Below, in pieces: positions 10,381 through 18,732 of a stretch of DNA of 64,000 bases (position 1 is its first letter; the number at the start of each line of letters is the position of its first letter). The stretch lies in contig JACRME010000021.1 in assembly GCA_016235045.1 (NCBI GenBank), positions 26,595-90,594 of the forward strand. The letters are read 5' to 3'. Under the pieces are notes generated by a model. That model saw only the letters and a list, made by a program, of their open reading frames with translations. It did not search any database and had not been told where the DNA came from. The position numbers were made by a program, and so were the translations under genes. Origin of the DNA: Nitrosomonadales bacterium (GTDB taxonomy: Bacteria; Pseudomonadota; Gammaproteobacteria; Burkholderiales; Gallionellaceae).

Positions 10381-10855
10381 GTAAGGCCTTTTCGATGTTG
10401 CCCAGCATTCTGTTCAGGGTGGGAGCGGCGGTACGATTCTTTGCGGAGAATTTATCGATGGACCGGCGTAGTGGCGTTGTACCAAAACGGGCAGCAACCT
10501 TGACCATATCCTCAAACAAGCCGCGCTCCACCACCTTGTCGATCAGTAGCGCATCGGGCATGGCGGAGTTGCTCCAGTCGTAAGGGAATGACAATTCAAG
10601 GGCGGCAGATTTTCTAATGGACGGCGAAGTCACTTCGCGCACACTGACCAAGCCCTGACACACCGCGACGATGCGATTCAGGCGATTCACACCGATTTCG
10701 TTGATCGAGCCATTCTCCAGTCCATTGATCGTTGCCCGCGAAACACCGGCCAGACTCGCCAACTCAGCCTGACTGATGCCCGCCCTGAGCCGGGATTGCT
10801 TGATTTGAAGCCCTGCGGTTTTGAGATTCAGTTGCATGGGAATGATGCTACTCAT
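10367..10855 (-). CDS. XRE-family HTH antitoxin/regulator
   Basis: 162 aa; HTH LRAGISQAELASLAGVSRATINGLENG; overlaps the toxin ORF by 14 nt. Confidence 0.8.
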   Translation of the reverse strand: MSSIIPMQLNLKTAGLQIKQSRLRAGISQAELASLAGVSRATINGLENGSINEIGVNRLNRIVAVCQGLVSVREVTSPSIRKSAALELSFPYDWSNSAMPDALLIDKVVERGLFEDMVKVAARFGTTPLRRSIDKFSAKNRTAAPTLNRMLGNIEKALHAQA

Positions 10856-10864
10856 GGCGCACCC

Positions 10865-10890
10865 GTGATGTCAAATATATTTGACATCAC
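10865..10890. promoter_or_regulatory. Perfect 26-bp palindrome, probable autoregulatory operator
   Basis: GTGATGTCAAATATATTTGACATCAC is identical to its reverse complement; 9 bp upstream of the HTH gene ATG. Confidence 0.8.
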
Positions 10891-10919
10891 ATAGGCTGGA
10901 AACAGGAGTTCTGAAAGCG

Positions 10920-11447
10920 CTAATCCCCCTCAAACTCGCACAAAGAAAACACCTTGTGCCCGCGCTTCTCCAGCCTTGCCCGTCCACCGATGTCCGGCAG
11001 GTCGATCATGAAGCAGCATTCGACGATCTTTCCGCCCATCTTCTCGATGAGGATAACGGCGGCTTCTGCCGTACCGCCGGTGGCGATGAGGTCGTCCACC
11101 AGCAGCACCTTCTCGCCCTTGGAGATGGCGTCTGTGTGGATTTCGATACGGTCGGTGCCGTATTCGAGCGCGTAGTCGTGACCAATGGTTTCGGCGGGAA
11201 GTTTGCCTTTTTTGCGGATGGGGACGAAACCGACGCCGAGCGCATAGGCAAGCGGCGTGCCGATGATGAAGCCGCGCGATTCGATACCGGCGATTTTGTC
11301 GATCTTCACGTCCTTGTAGCGGCGCACCAGTTCATCGATGGTGGCGCGCAGGCCGACGGGGTCCTTCAGCACCGTGGTGATGTCACGGAACATGATGCCT
11401 TGTTTGGGGTAATGTGGGACGGTGCGGACTCGGGATTTGATGGTCAT
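10920..11447 (-). CDS. apt: Adenine phosphoribosyltransferase
   Basis: [30 protein letters not shown]...[31 protein letters not shown]...[17 protein letters not shown]. Confidence 0.96.
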   Translation of the reverse strand: MTIKSRVRTVPHYPKQGIMFRDITTVLKDPVGLRATIDELVRRYKDVKIDKIAGIESRGFIIGTPLAYALGVGFVPIRKKGKLPAETIGHDYALEYGTDRIEIHTDAISKGEKVLLVDDLIATGGTAEAAVILIEKMGGKIVECCFMIDLPDIGGRARLEKRGHKVFSLCEFEGD

Positions 11448-11481
11448 GGTGGTTTCCTTGATGAGATTCAAAAACTATTCT

Positions 11482-11550
11482 TCCGCAGATTACGCAGATT
11501 CACGCAGATTCGAAACGTTTTTAATCTGTGCAATCTGCGTAATCTGCGGA
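11482..11550. repeat. Dispersed palindromic repeat, TCCGCAGATTACGCAGATT family
   Basis: tccgcagattacgcagattcacgcagatt cgaaacgttttt aatctgtgcaatctgcgtaatctgcgga, near-perfect inverted arms; shares termini with 2797-2911. Confidence 0.85.
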
Positions 11551-11563
11551 TAAGGGTTTGGTT

Positions 11564-12202
11564 TCAGTTTTTCTTCTTGTATTCCACGAACTTCGCTTTC
11601 ACTTCATGCATCTGCTGTGCGGTGAGTATCTTCGGTTCCCCCACCGACAAGGTGCGCCAATAAATTTCACACAGGTACTCGACTTCCTGCGCGACGGACA
11701 GCGCATCGTTGAGGTCTTTGCCCAATGCGATCATGCCGTGGTAGCCGAGCAGGCAGGCTTTACGGTCGCGCAAGGCTTCCAGCGCGAGGTCGGAGAGGTT
11801 CTGTTCGCCAAAGAGGGTGTAAGGCGTGCAGCGTATGGTGTCGCCGCCCGCGATGGCGATGTGGTAGTGAACGGCAGGCACGTCCTTGCCCAGGCAGGCG
11901 ATGGTGGTGGCGAAGGTGGAATGCATGTGCAGCACCGCGCCGATCTCGGGGCGGGCATTGAAAATATCGCAGTGGAAACGCCACTCGCTGGACGGCTTGC
12001 GGCCTTGCAGCACTTTGCCGTCCTTGGCGATCAGCACCAGGTCCTGCTCGGTCATCTCGGCGACCGGCAACGCTGAGGGGGTGATGAGGATGTCGCTGCC
12101 GCAGCGCACCGAGGCGTTGCCTGCCGTGCCGCGGTTGAGGCCGAGTTCGAGCATGCGGCGGGAGGTTTGCAGTAGGGATGTGCGTAATTGTTGTTCGGTC
12201 AT
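11564..12202 (-). CDS. Class II aldolase/adducin family protein, FucA/Ald2-like (candidate 5-(methylthio)ribulose-1-phosphate aldolase)
   Basis: MTEQQLRTSLLQTSRRMLELGLNRGTAGNASVR...PSSEWRFHCDIF...AVLHMHSTFATTIACLGKDVPAVHYHIAIAGGDTIRCTPYTLFG; closely FucA-like and inside an mtn cluster. Confidence 0.85.
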   Translation of the reverse strand: MTEQQLRTSLLQTSRRMLELGLNRGTAGNASVRCGSDILITPSALPVAEMTEQDLVLIAKDGKVLQGRKPSSEWRFHCDIFNARPEIGAVLHMHSTFATTIACLGKDVPAVHYHIAIAGGDTIRCTPYTLFGEQNLSDLALEALRDRKACLLGYHGMIALGKDLNDALSVAQEVEYLCEIYWRTLSVGEPKILTAQQMHEVKAKFVEYKKKN

Positions 12203-12221
12203 TCGATACCCTTCAGTTTCT

Positions 12222-12299
12222 ACCCCCACCCTGGCCCTCCCCCTGCATGGGGGAGGGAACGTTCCTTCCCCCTCACAGGGGGAAGGCCAGGATGGGGGT
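12222..12299. repeat. GC-rich dispersed palindromic repeat, copy 3 (inverted arrangement)
   Basis: acccccaccctggccctccccctgcatgggggaggg aacgtt ccttccccctcacagggggaaggccaggatgggggt. Confidence 0.85.
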
Positions 12300-12305
12300 G
12301 AATCG

Positions 12306-13175
12306 TTAAATCACCCGCCCCGCTATCGCATGCAGCTTCTTCTTCATCGTCTCATCGCGCGCTTCCGGCGCCGTGATGAGCGCATATTGCAGCGCCGTGC
12401 GGCAGCCGCAGTCGCAGGCCTTGGCATCGTGACCGACATGCGGCACGAGGTGTTTCACCAGCGTCTTGGCCTTGTCTGCATTCGCCAGCAGCACCTTGAT
12501 GATCTGCTCCACGGTCACGTCGTCGTGGTCGGGATGCCAGCAGTCGTAGTCGGTGACCATGGCGACGGTGGCGTAGCAGAGTTCGGCTTCGCGGGCGAGT
12601 TTGGCTTCGGGCATGTTGGTCATGCCGATCACGTCGCAGCCCCAACTGCGGTACAGCTCGGATTCGGCGAGGCTGCTGAACTGCGGGCCTTCCATGACCA
12701 GGTAGGTGCCGCCGCGCAGGGCGTTGATGTTCGCTTCTTTCGCCGCTTTTTCGATATGGTCGCCGAGGCGCTTGCACACCGGGTGCGCCATCGAGACATG
12801 CGCCACGAGGCCGGTGCCGAAGAAGGATTTGTTTCTGGCGAAGGTGCGGTCGATGAATTGGTCGACGATGACGAAGGTGCCGGGCGTCAGGTGTTCGCGC
12901 AGGGAACCGACGGCGCTAACCGAGATGACATCGCTCACCCCTACCCGTTTTAGCACATCGATGTTGGCGCGGAAGTTGATCTCGGACGGCGGTATCTTGT
13001 GCCCTCTGCCGTGACGCGGCAAGAACGCCAGCTTCACGCCGTTGAGTTCGCCGAACAGCAGTTCGTCCGACGGCTCGCCAAAAGAAGATTCGACCTTTTC
13101 CCAGCGCTTGTTCTCCAGTCCGGCGATGTCGTATACGCCGCTGCCGCCGATGATGCCAATGCTTGCCTGCCCCAT
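12306..13175 (-). CDS. mtnP: S-methyl-5'-thioadenosine phosphorylase
   Basis: 289 aa IGIIGGSGVYDIAGLE...PRHGRGHKIPPSEINFRANIDVLKRVGVSDVISVSAVGSLRE...MEGPQFSSLAESELYRSWGCDVIGMTNMPEAKLAREAELCYATVAMVTDYDCWH. Confidence 0.95.
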   Translation of the reverse strand: MGQASIGIIGGSGVYDIAGLENKRWEKVESSFGEPSDELLFGELNGVKLAFLPRHGRGHKIPPSEINFRANIDVLKRVGVSDVISVSAVGSLREHLTPGTFVIVDQFIDRTFARNKSFFGTGLVAHVSMAHPVCKRLGDHIEKAAKEANINALRGGTYLVMEGPQFSSLAESELYRSWGCDVIGMTNMPEAKLAREAELCYATVAMVTDYDCWHPDHDDVTVEQIIKVLLANADKAKTLVKHLVPHVGHDAKACDCGCRTALQYALITAPEARDETMKKKLHAIAGRVI

Positions 13176-13301
13176 GCTTGCCCCCGTTTTCCGATGGGCA
13201 TGGATTGAAACAGGAAACCCCGTTTAGCTCAAGGTCAAGATGGACAAGAATCCCGCTCGGGCGTATCTTTTGGCCTATTCATTCCACCGAGTTACTTCCC
13301 C

Positions 13302-15497
13302 ATGTCCCTAGCAGAAAATCACGCCGACCTCCAGATCGTCGGCATGCGTTGTGCCTCCTGTTCCGGCCGCCTGGAAAAGGCGTTGAATCAACTACCTGAC
13401 GTTACCGCCGTGGTGAACCTGGCGACGGAGAAGGCCAGCGTGAGCTTCGACCCCGCGCGCATCAATGTGGACGCGCTGATCAAGGCCGTGCGCGATACCG
13501 GCTTCGATGCGCATGTGACGCGCGACTTTGCCGCCGAAAAGGCGGATCGCGTCAAGGCCTACGAGCACGAGAAACTGCGCTTCTTCATCGCAGTGGGCCT
13601 TATCACGCCGATGCTGCTGGAAATGCTGCTCATGCTGTTCGAGGTGCACCTCATGATCCCGACCTGGATGCAATGGGCGCTGGCAACCCCGGTGCAATTC
13701 TGGATCGGCGCGCGTTTCTATCGCGGCGCCTGGGCCAGCGTCAAGCACGGCAGCGGCAACATGGATCTGCTGGTGGCTTTGGGCACCAGCGCCGCCTATT
13801 TCCTGAGCGTGGCCATCGTGATGTTCGATATCCACCAGCCGGTATATTTCGAATCCAGCGCGGTGCTGATCACACTGGTGCTGATGGGCAAATTGCTGGA
13901 AATGGGCGCCAAGGCCAAGGCATCGAGCGCCATCGAAAAGCTGATCCAGTTGCAGCCGAAAATCGCGCATGTGGAGCGCGACGGCCAGGTGCTGGATGTC
14001 TCGGTCGGCCAACTGCGTCCGGACGACATTTTTATCGTGCGCCCCGGCGAACACGTGCCGGTGGATGGCGTGGTGCTGGAGGGAACGTCCACGCTGGACG
14101 AAAGCATGCTCACCGGCGAAAGCATGCCGCAGGCGAGGCAGGCTGAAGACAAGGTCTATGCCGCCACGCTCAACCAGCAGGGCATGATCAAGTGCCGCGC
14201 CACCGCCGTCGGCAGCCATACGCAACTGGCTGCGGTGGTGCGCATGGTGGAACAGGCGCAGGGTTCGAAAGCGCCGATCCAGCGCCTGGCCGACAAGATT
14301 TCCGGCATCTTTGTGCCCATCGTGCTAGTGCTCGCCGTCATCACCTTTTTGGTCTGGCTGCAAGTCGAGAAGGATTTCTCTTATGCCCTCATCACGGCAG
14401 TGTCGGTGCTGGTGATCGCCTGCCCCTGCGCCCTGGGCCTGGCGACACCGATTACCGTGGTCGTCGCCAGCGGCCTGGCCGCGCGCGAAGGCATATTGGT
14501 CAAGGATGCCGCAGCACTGGAAGGGGCGCACAAACTTTCCGTGCTGGTGCTGGACAAGACCGGCACGCTGACCGAAGGCAAACCCGCCCTGACCGACCTG
14601 CGTCCGAGTGCGGCCAGCGGCGTCGGCGAACTGCTGCGCATCGCGGCCAGCCTGGCGCAGCATTCCACCCACCCGCTCTCCGTCGCCATCATGGCGCACA
14701 CGCAGGCACAGGCGACGATGCCGCTGCCGGTCACCGATTTCGACGAAGCGCCGGGCAGCGGTTTGCGCGGCAATCTGGACGGCGTTACCTACCTGCTCGG
14801 TTCTCCCGCCTACATCGCCAGGCAAGGCGTTGCGCTGGACGAACCGTCGATACAGACCTTGCAAAAGCAAGGCAAGACGGTGGTGGCGGTCGCGCGCGGA
14901 CAGGTGCTGCTCGGCTACCTCGCGTTTGCCGACAGGATGCGGCCCAGCAGCCGCGCGGCGGTGGCGCGCTTGCGCGACATGGGAATGCGCGTGGTGATGT
15001 TGAGCGGCGACAACCAGATTACCGCACAAGCCATCGCCGATCAGGCGGGTATCGATGAATTCATCGCCGAAGTGTCGCCGCAGGACAAGGCACGCTATGT
15101 CGGTTCGCTCAGGAACGAGACCACTCGGGTCGGCATGGTCGGCGACGGCATCAACGACGCGCCCGCGCTGGCGGCCGCCGACGTGAGCTTCGCCATGAAG
15201 AGCGGCAGCGACATCGCCATCGAGGCGGCCGACATCACACTGATGCGCAACGACCTCAACAGCGTGGCGGATGCCATCGACCTGTCGCACGTTACCCTGA
15301 GCAAGATCCGCCAGAACCTGTTCTTCGCCTTTGCCTACAACGTGCTGGGCATTCCGCTGGCAGGCCTCGGCCTGCTCAACCCGATGATCGCGGGCGGCGC
15401 CATGGCGATGAGTTCGGTCTCGGTGGTCAGCAATGCCTTGCTGCTCAAGCAATGGAGGCCGGGTGAACCCGTTCCGGATTTGAAGGTCGAAGAGTGA
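13302..15497 (+). CDS. Heavy-metal (copper-type) translocating P-type ATPase
   Basis: 731 aa; N-terminal HMA motif GMRCASC, CPC motif IACPCALGLATP, DKTGTLTEGK, GDGINDAPAL. Confidence 0.93.
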   Translation: MSLAENHADLQIVGMRCASCSGRLEKALNQLPDVTAVVNLATEKASVSFDPARINVDALIKAVRDTGFDAHVTRDFAAEKADRVKAYEHEKLRFFIAVGLITPMLLEMLLMLFEVHLMIPTWMQWALATPVQFWIGARFYRGAWASVKHGSGNMDLLVALGTSAAYFLSVAIVMFDIHQPVYFESSAVLITLVLMGKLLEMGAKAKASSAIEKLIQLQPKIAHVERDGQVLDVSVGQLRPDDIFIVRPGEHVPVDGVVLEGTSTLDESMLTGESMPQARQAEDKVYAATLNQQGMIKCRATAVGSHTQLAAVVRMVEQAQGSKAPIQRLADKISGIFVPIVLVLAVITFLVWLQVEKDFSYALITAVSVLVIACPCALGLATPITVVVASGLAAREGILVKDAAALEGAHKLSVLVLDKTGTLTEGKPALTDLRPSAASGVGELLRIAASLAQHSTHPLSVAIMAHTQAQATMPLPVTDFDEAPGSGLRGNLDGVTYLLGSPAYIARQGVALDEPSIQTLQKQGKTVVAVARGQVLLGYLAFADRMRPSSRAAVARLRDMGMRVVMLSGDNQITAQAIADQAGIDEFIAEVSPQDKARYVGSLRNETTRVGMVGDGINDAPALAAADVSFAMKSGSDIAIEAADITLMRNDLNSVADAIDLSHVTLSKIRQNLFFAFAYNVLGIPLAGLGLLNPMIAGGAMAMSSVSVVSNALLLKQWRPGEPVPDLKVEE

Positions 15498-15544
15498 GCA
15501 GCAAATGACTCACCCGCGGCATCAACTTCATAAGGAACGACATC

Positions 15545-16009
15545 ATGAGCAAGATATTCATTCTTCTATTGTCGGCACCGTTCATTCTGGCGGCCTGCGC
15601 CAGCGATAAAGGCGGCGACGTCTATACCCGCGACCAGGTCCGCCAGGTACAGCACTTCAAAGTGGGGACAGTCGAGAGCGTGCGCAAGGTGCGCATCGAA
15701 GGAACCCAAAGCCAGATCGGCGCAACGGCTGGTACCGTTGTCGGCGGCATCGCCGGTAGCGGTGCATCGCAGGGCAAGACCGGGCAGGTCGCCTCCGTTC
15801 TAGGCGCCGTGGTTGGCGGCATGGTCGGTGCCGCGGCGGAAGAAGGCTATACCCGCGAAGACGGCATCGAGATGGCCATCAAGCTTGAGGACAACAGTTA
15901 TATCTCGGTCGTGCAGGCCGCCAACAAGAACGAAGCCGAGGAGATCAAGGCCGGCGACAAGGTTCGCGTCATTGAAAGCGATGGCGTGACGCGCGTCGTC
16001 AAGTTCTGA
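15545..16009 (+). CDS. Outer-membrane lipoprotein with glycine-zipper domain (SlyB/PcP-like)
   Basis: Lipobox LAAC; GATAGTVVGGIAGSGASQGKTGQVASVLGAVVGGMVGAAAEEG glycine zipper. Confidence 0.85.
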   Translation: MSKIFILLLSAPFILAACASDKGGDVYTRDQVRQVQHFKVGTVESVRKVRIEGTQSQIGATAGTVVGGIAGSGASQGKTGQVASVLGAVVGGMVGAAAEEGYTREDGIEMAIKLEDNSYISVVQAANKNEAEEIKAGDKVRVIESDGVTRVVKF

Positions 16010-16029
16010 CGGCAGGGTTGCGATAAAAC

Positions 16030-16056
16030 AAAACGGGGGCGATAAGCCCCCGTTTT
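16030..16056. terminator. Bidirectional Rho-independent terminator between convergent genes
   Basis: aaaacgggggc-gataa-gcccccgttttt. Confidence 0.9.
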
Positions 16057-16075
16057 TACTTCTGCCCCATTCGCG

Positions 16076-18631
16076 TCAAAACTCCCTTTCCATCGGTTGC
16101 GCCTGTTGCGCAGACGGCCCGCCCAGATCGGCGGAAAGCTTCAGGTTATCCAGTGCGGCTTTTTCGCCGGCGGGCGACGCTGGCGCGAATTGCGCAACCA
16201 CAATGCCGTTGTTGCCCGCCGCTTGCTCCGTTCCGGCATTGGAGCCCTGCCCGGCAATCCACAACCCCGCGCTCAGCAACAGCGAAGCAACCAGTCCGGC
16301 TTGCGACAGGCGGTTGATGCGATGGGTCCGGTTCAGCCTTTGCAGAAGCTTTCCGGTTTCAAGTTGCGATTTGGTGCCGACCAATTCCTCGCGCACTTGG
16401 CTGCTCAGGCTGCGCTCGATCTCTTCGCTTTCATGCAGTGCGGCAATGGCCTGTTCCTGCATGTCGATCATTTCGTCGGCGATCTGCTGCGCCGACAGTT
16501 CCGCAATCTCGCGTTGCCGCGCCGCTTCCGCAGCTTGTTGCTCGGCGGCGATGCGCGCTTCGCTTGCCGCGAGCGCCAGCCGTTCCGCCTCCACTCGCTC
16601 ATTGCATGCCGCACGCAACCGGACTTCGGCATCCCGGTTCTGCTGAGCCAGCGTCAGTTGTTCGGCCTCTTCGTCCGCGCGCTTCGCCGAAAGCCGCTTC
16701 GCCTCTTCTGCGATGGCCTCGCGCTGGTGTACCAGTTCGGCAATCCGTTCATCTGCGGCACGCTTCGCGGCAATCCGGTTCTGCTGGTCCAGGATCAATT
16801 GCTCGGTCTCCTTGCGCTCGCGTTCTTCGATCCGGCGCCTGGCCTCTTCCGCCGTTTCGATGCGTTGACGCGATTGCAGCACGGCGCGCGCGTCAGCCTG
16901 TACCGCCTCCTCTTCCGCCTTGATGGCGCGGGCCAGTGTTTCGGACTTGAGTTTTGCCATGTTGATCGCGCGCACATCGAGTTCCTCTTTCGCCCTTGCG
17001 GCAGCGGACAGTTCTTCCGCCAGCGCCTGCCGGGCAATGGCCGCTTCTTCGGCACGCACTTCGGCGGCAATGCGCTCGTTGTCGGCCTCGATGGCGCGCA
17101 GTTCCGCATCCATGCGCGAGGTGATCTTTTCGATGGCTTCGTTCTCCGCATCCAGCCTGGCTTGTGCCACTCGCGCGGCTTCCTCATCCAGCGTCTTGCA
17201 CCGTGCAGCGGCTTCCGTTGCGCGCCGTTCGCTGTCGGTGCGTTGCTGCAATGCCGCGACGGCGGCAGTCTCTTCCGCCAGCCTGGCTTCGGCTGCAAGG
17301 CAGGATTCCGCCAGGAGCCGTGCGCGCGCTTCCGCCAACGGCAACATGGCGTTGATCGCATCCAGTTTGTGCTGCATTTCCCGGTTTGCCATTTCGTCGG
17401 CCTCGGCCTGGGCCTGTTCCGCGGCGAGCAACCGGCCTTCCATCTCGGCCTTGCCTTCGGCAATGCTGCGCGCGCATTCGGCCAGCTCATTTCTTTGCCT
17501 GGCCAAATCAATGGCCTCGGCCTCGGCATGCACCTGCTGTTCAAGCGCGTGCGAAGCGAGCATGTCGGCTTCGGCGCGCTGTTGCGCAATTTCCATCAGT
17601 TCGCGCTCGGCCTGCAGTTTGACCTCGGCTGCGCGCCGGGCCTGCTCTTCGGCCGCCAGCAGGTCGCGTGCCTCCAGTTCGATCTGTTTCAACACTGCAT
17701 TGGCATTTTCGCGTTCCTTGATCGCCAGTTGCTCCGCCTCCACGCGGGATTCAAGCAGTTTCAGCATGTCCTGCTCGGCCTGCAGCTTGCGTTCCGCCGC
17801 CAGCCGCTCGTCCTGTTCTTTCCGGACTGCCAACTGTGCGGTCTCGGCTGCCTTGCGCTCGGCCGCAATGCGCGCTGCCGCTTCGGCCTGCGCCTGTTGT
17901 TCGATCTGGATGCGCAGTTCGACTTCCCCGGCCAGCATGCGTTCTTCCTCGGCGCGCGCCGCTGCGGCCCGCTCCGCATCCAGCTCGGTTGCCACGCGCG
18001 CCTGCGTTTCCGCCAGCACCCGCATTTCGGCACGAACGCGCGCATTCATCGCTTCCTGCGCAGAGGTCTCGGCGGCGAGTTTGGCATTGACCATCGCCAT
18101 CGCGTCTTTCTCGGCCTTGAGCTTGTTCTGCACGGTCTGCGTCAGCATTTTTTCGGTACGCGACTTTTCCTGCGCGATACGGGCCGTTTCGCGCTCTATC
18201 TCTGCCTGTCGATCCAGTTCCCGATGCAGGCGCTGCTCGGCGGCCAGCCGCTGTTCCAGTTCGGACTGGGTCTGTCTTTCGGCTTCCAGTTTCTCGCGTA
18301 CCGCCTCGGCGAGGCGCTCCTCGGCCTGTCTCTTGGTATGGGCCAGTTCCTCCAGGCCGCGCTCCATTTCGATGCGGGTCTGGACTTCCTCGATCACCTT
18401 CGCTTCGGCTCGCGTACGCTCCTCGATCTGTTCGGTGAGATGGCTTTCCCGCCTGGCCTTGCCTTGCGCAATGGCGCGGGCATGCGCTTCGGCGCGGGCG
18501 CGGGCCTGGACCGCCAGTTGCGCCTCGATCTCGGCCTCGATGCGTCCGCGCGATTCCAGTATCGCTTCGGATTCAACCGGGTTTTCTTCGTCGCGGGAAG
18601 AAACCAACCGTATCTTTTTCAGTGCAGACAT
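16076..18631 (-). CDS. Very long Ala/Glu/Arg-rich coiled-coil protein with one C-terminal transmembrane segment
   Basis: ORF of 863 aa, likely ATG at 18631 after AGAGGTGG; heptad-like E/A/R/Q repeats throughout; TM LSQAGLVASLLLSAGLWIAGQ near the C-terminus. Confidence 0.8.
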   Translation of the reverse strand: MSALKKIRLVSSRDEENPVESEAILESRGRIEAEIEAQLAVQARARAEAHARAIAQGKARRESHLTEQIEERTRAEAKVIEEVQTRIEMERGLEELAHTKRQAEERLAEAVREKLEAERQTQSELEQRLAAEQRLHRELDRQAEIERETARIAQEKSRTEKMLTQTVQNKLKAEKDAMAMVNAKLAAETSAQEAMNARVRAEMRVLAETQARVATELDAERAAAARAEEERMLAGEVELRIQIEQQAQAEAAARIAAERKAAETAQLAVRKEQDERLAAERKLQAEQDMLKLLESRVEAEQLAIKERENANAVLKQIELEARDLLAAEEQARRAAEVKLQAERELMEIAQQRAEADMLASHALEQQVHAEAEAIDLARQRNELAECARSIAEGKAEMEGRLLAAEQAQAEADEMANREMQHKLDAINAMLPLAEARARLLAESCLAAEARLAEETAAVAALQQRTDSERRATEAAARCKTLDEEAARVAQARLDAENEAIEKITSRMDAELRAIEADNERIAAEVRAEEAAIARQALAEELSAAARAKEELDVRAINMAKLKSETLARAIKAEEEAVQADARAVLQSRQRIETAEEARRRIEERERKETEQLILDQQNRIAAKRAADERIAELVHQREAIAEEAKRLSAKRADEEAEQLTLAQQNRDAEVRLRAACNERVEAERLALAASEARIAAEQQAAEAARQREIAELSAQQIADEMIDMQEQAIAALHESEEIERSLSSQVREELVGTKSQLETGKLLQRLNRTHRINRLSQAGLVASLLLSAGLWIAGQGSNAGTEQAAGNNGIVVAQFAPASPAGEKAALDNLKLSADLGGPSAQQAQPMEREF

Positions 18632-18732
18632 GTTCCACCTCTTTCGCGTAGTGTGGCCAAAGGCCATCGGCTCGACGCTAAAGTAACAGGTGGCTGGCGC
18701 GCTGAAGCGTGGAATAAAGGCAGAAAAACGGG

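Noticed and set aside
11564-12202. Calling the class II aldolase MtnB (methylthioribulose-1-phosphate dehydratase)
   Set aside because: Sequence is closely FucA-like over its length and no mtnC/mtnD is nearby; phylogeny would be needed to exclude MtnB completely
13176-13301. CueR/MerR-type operator upstream of the copper ATPase
   Set aside because: The mtnP-ATPase intergenic region has no convincing dyad matching the CueR consensus with 19-20 bp promoter spacing
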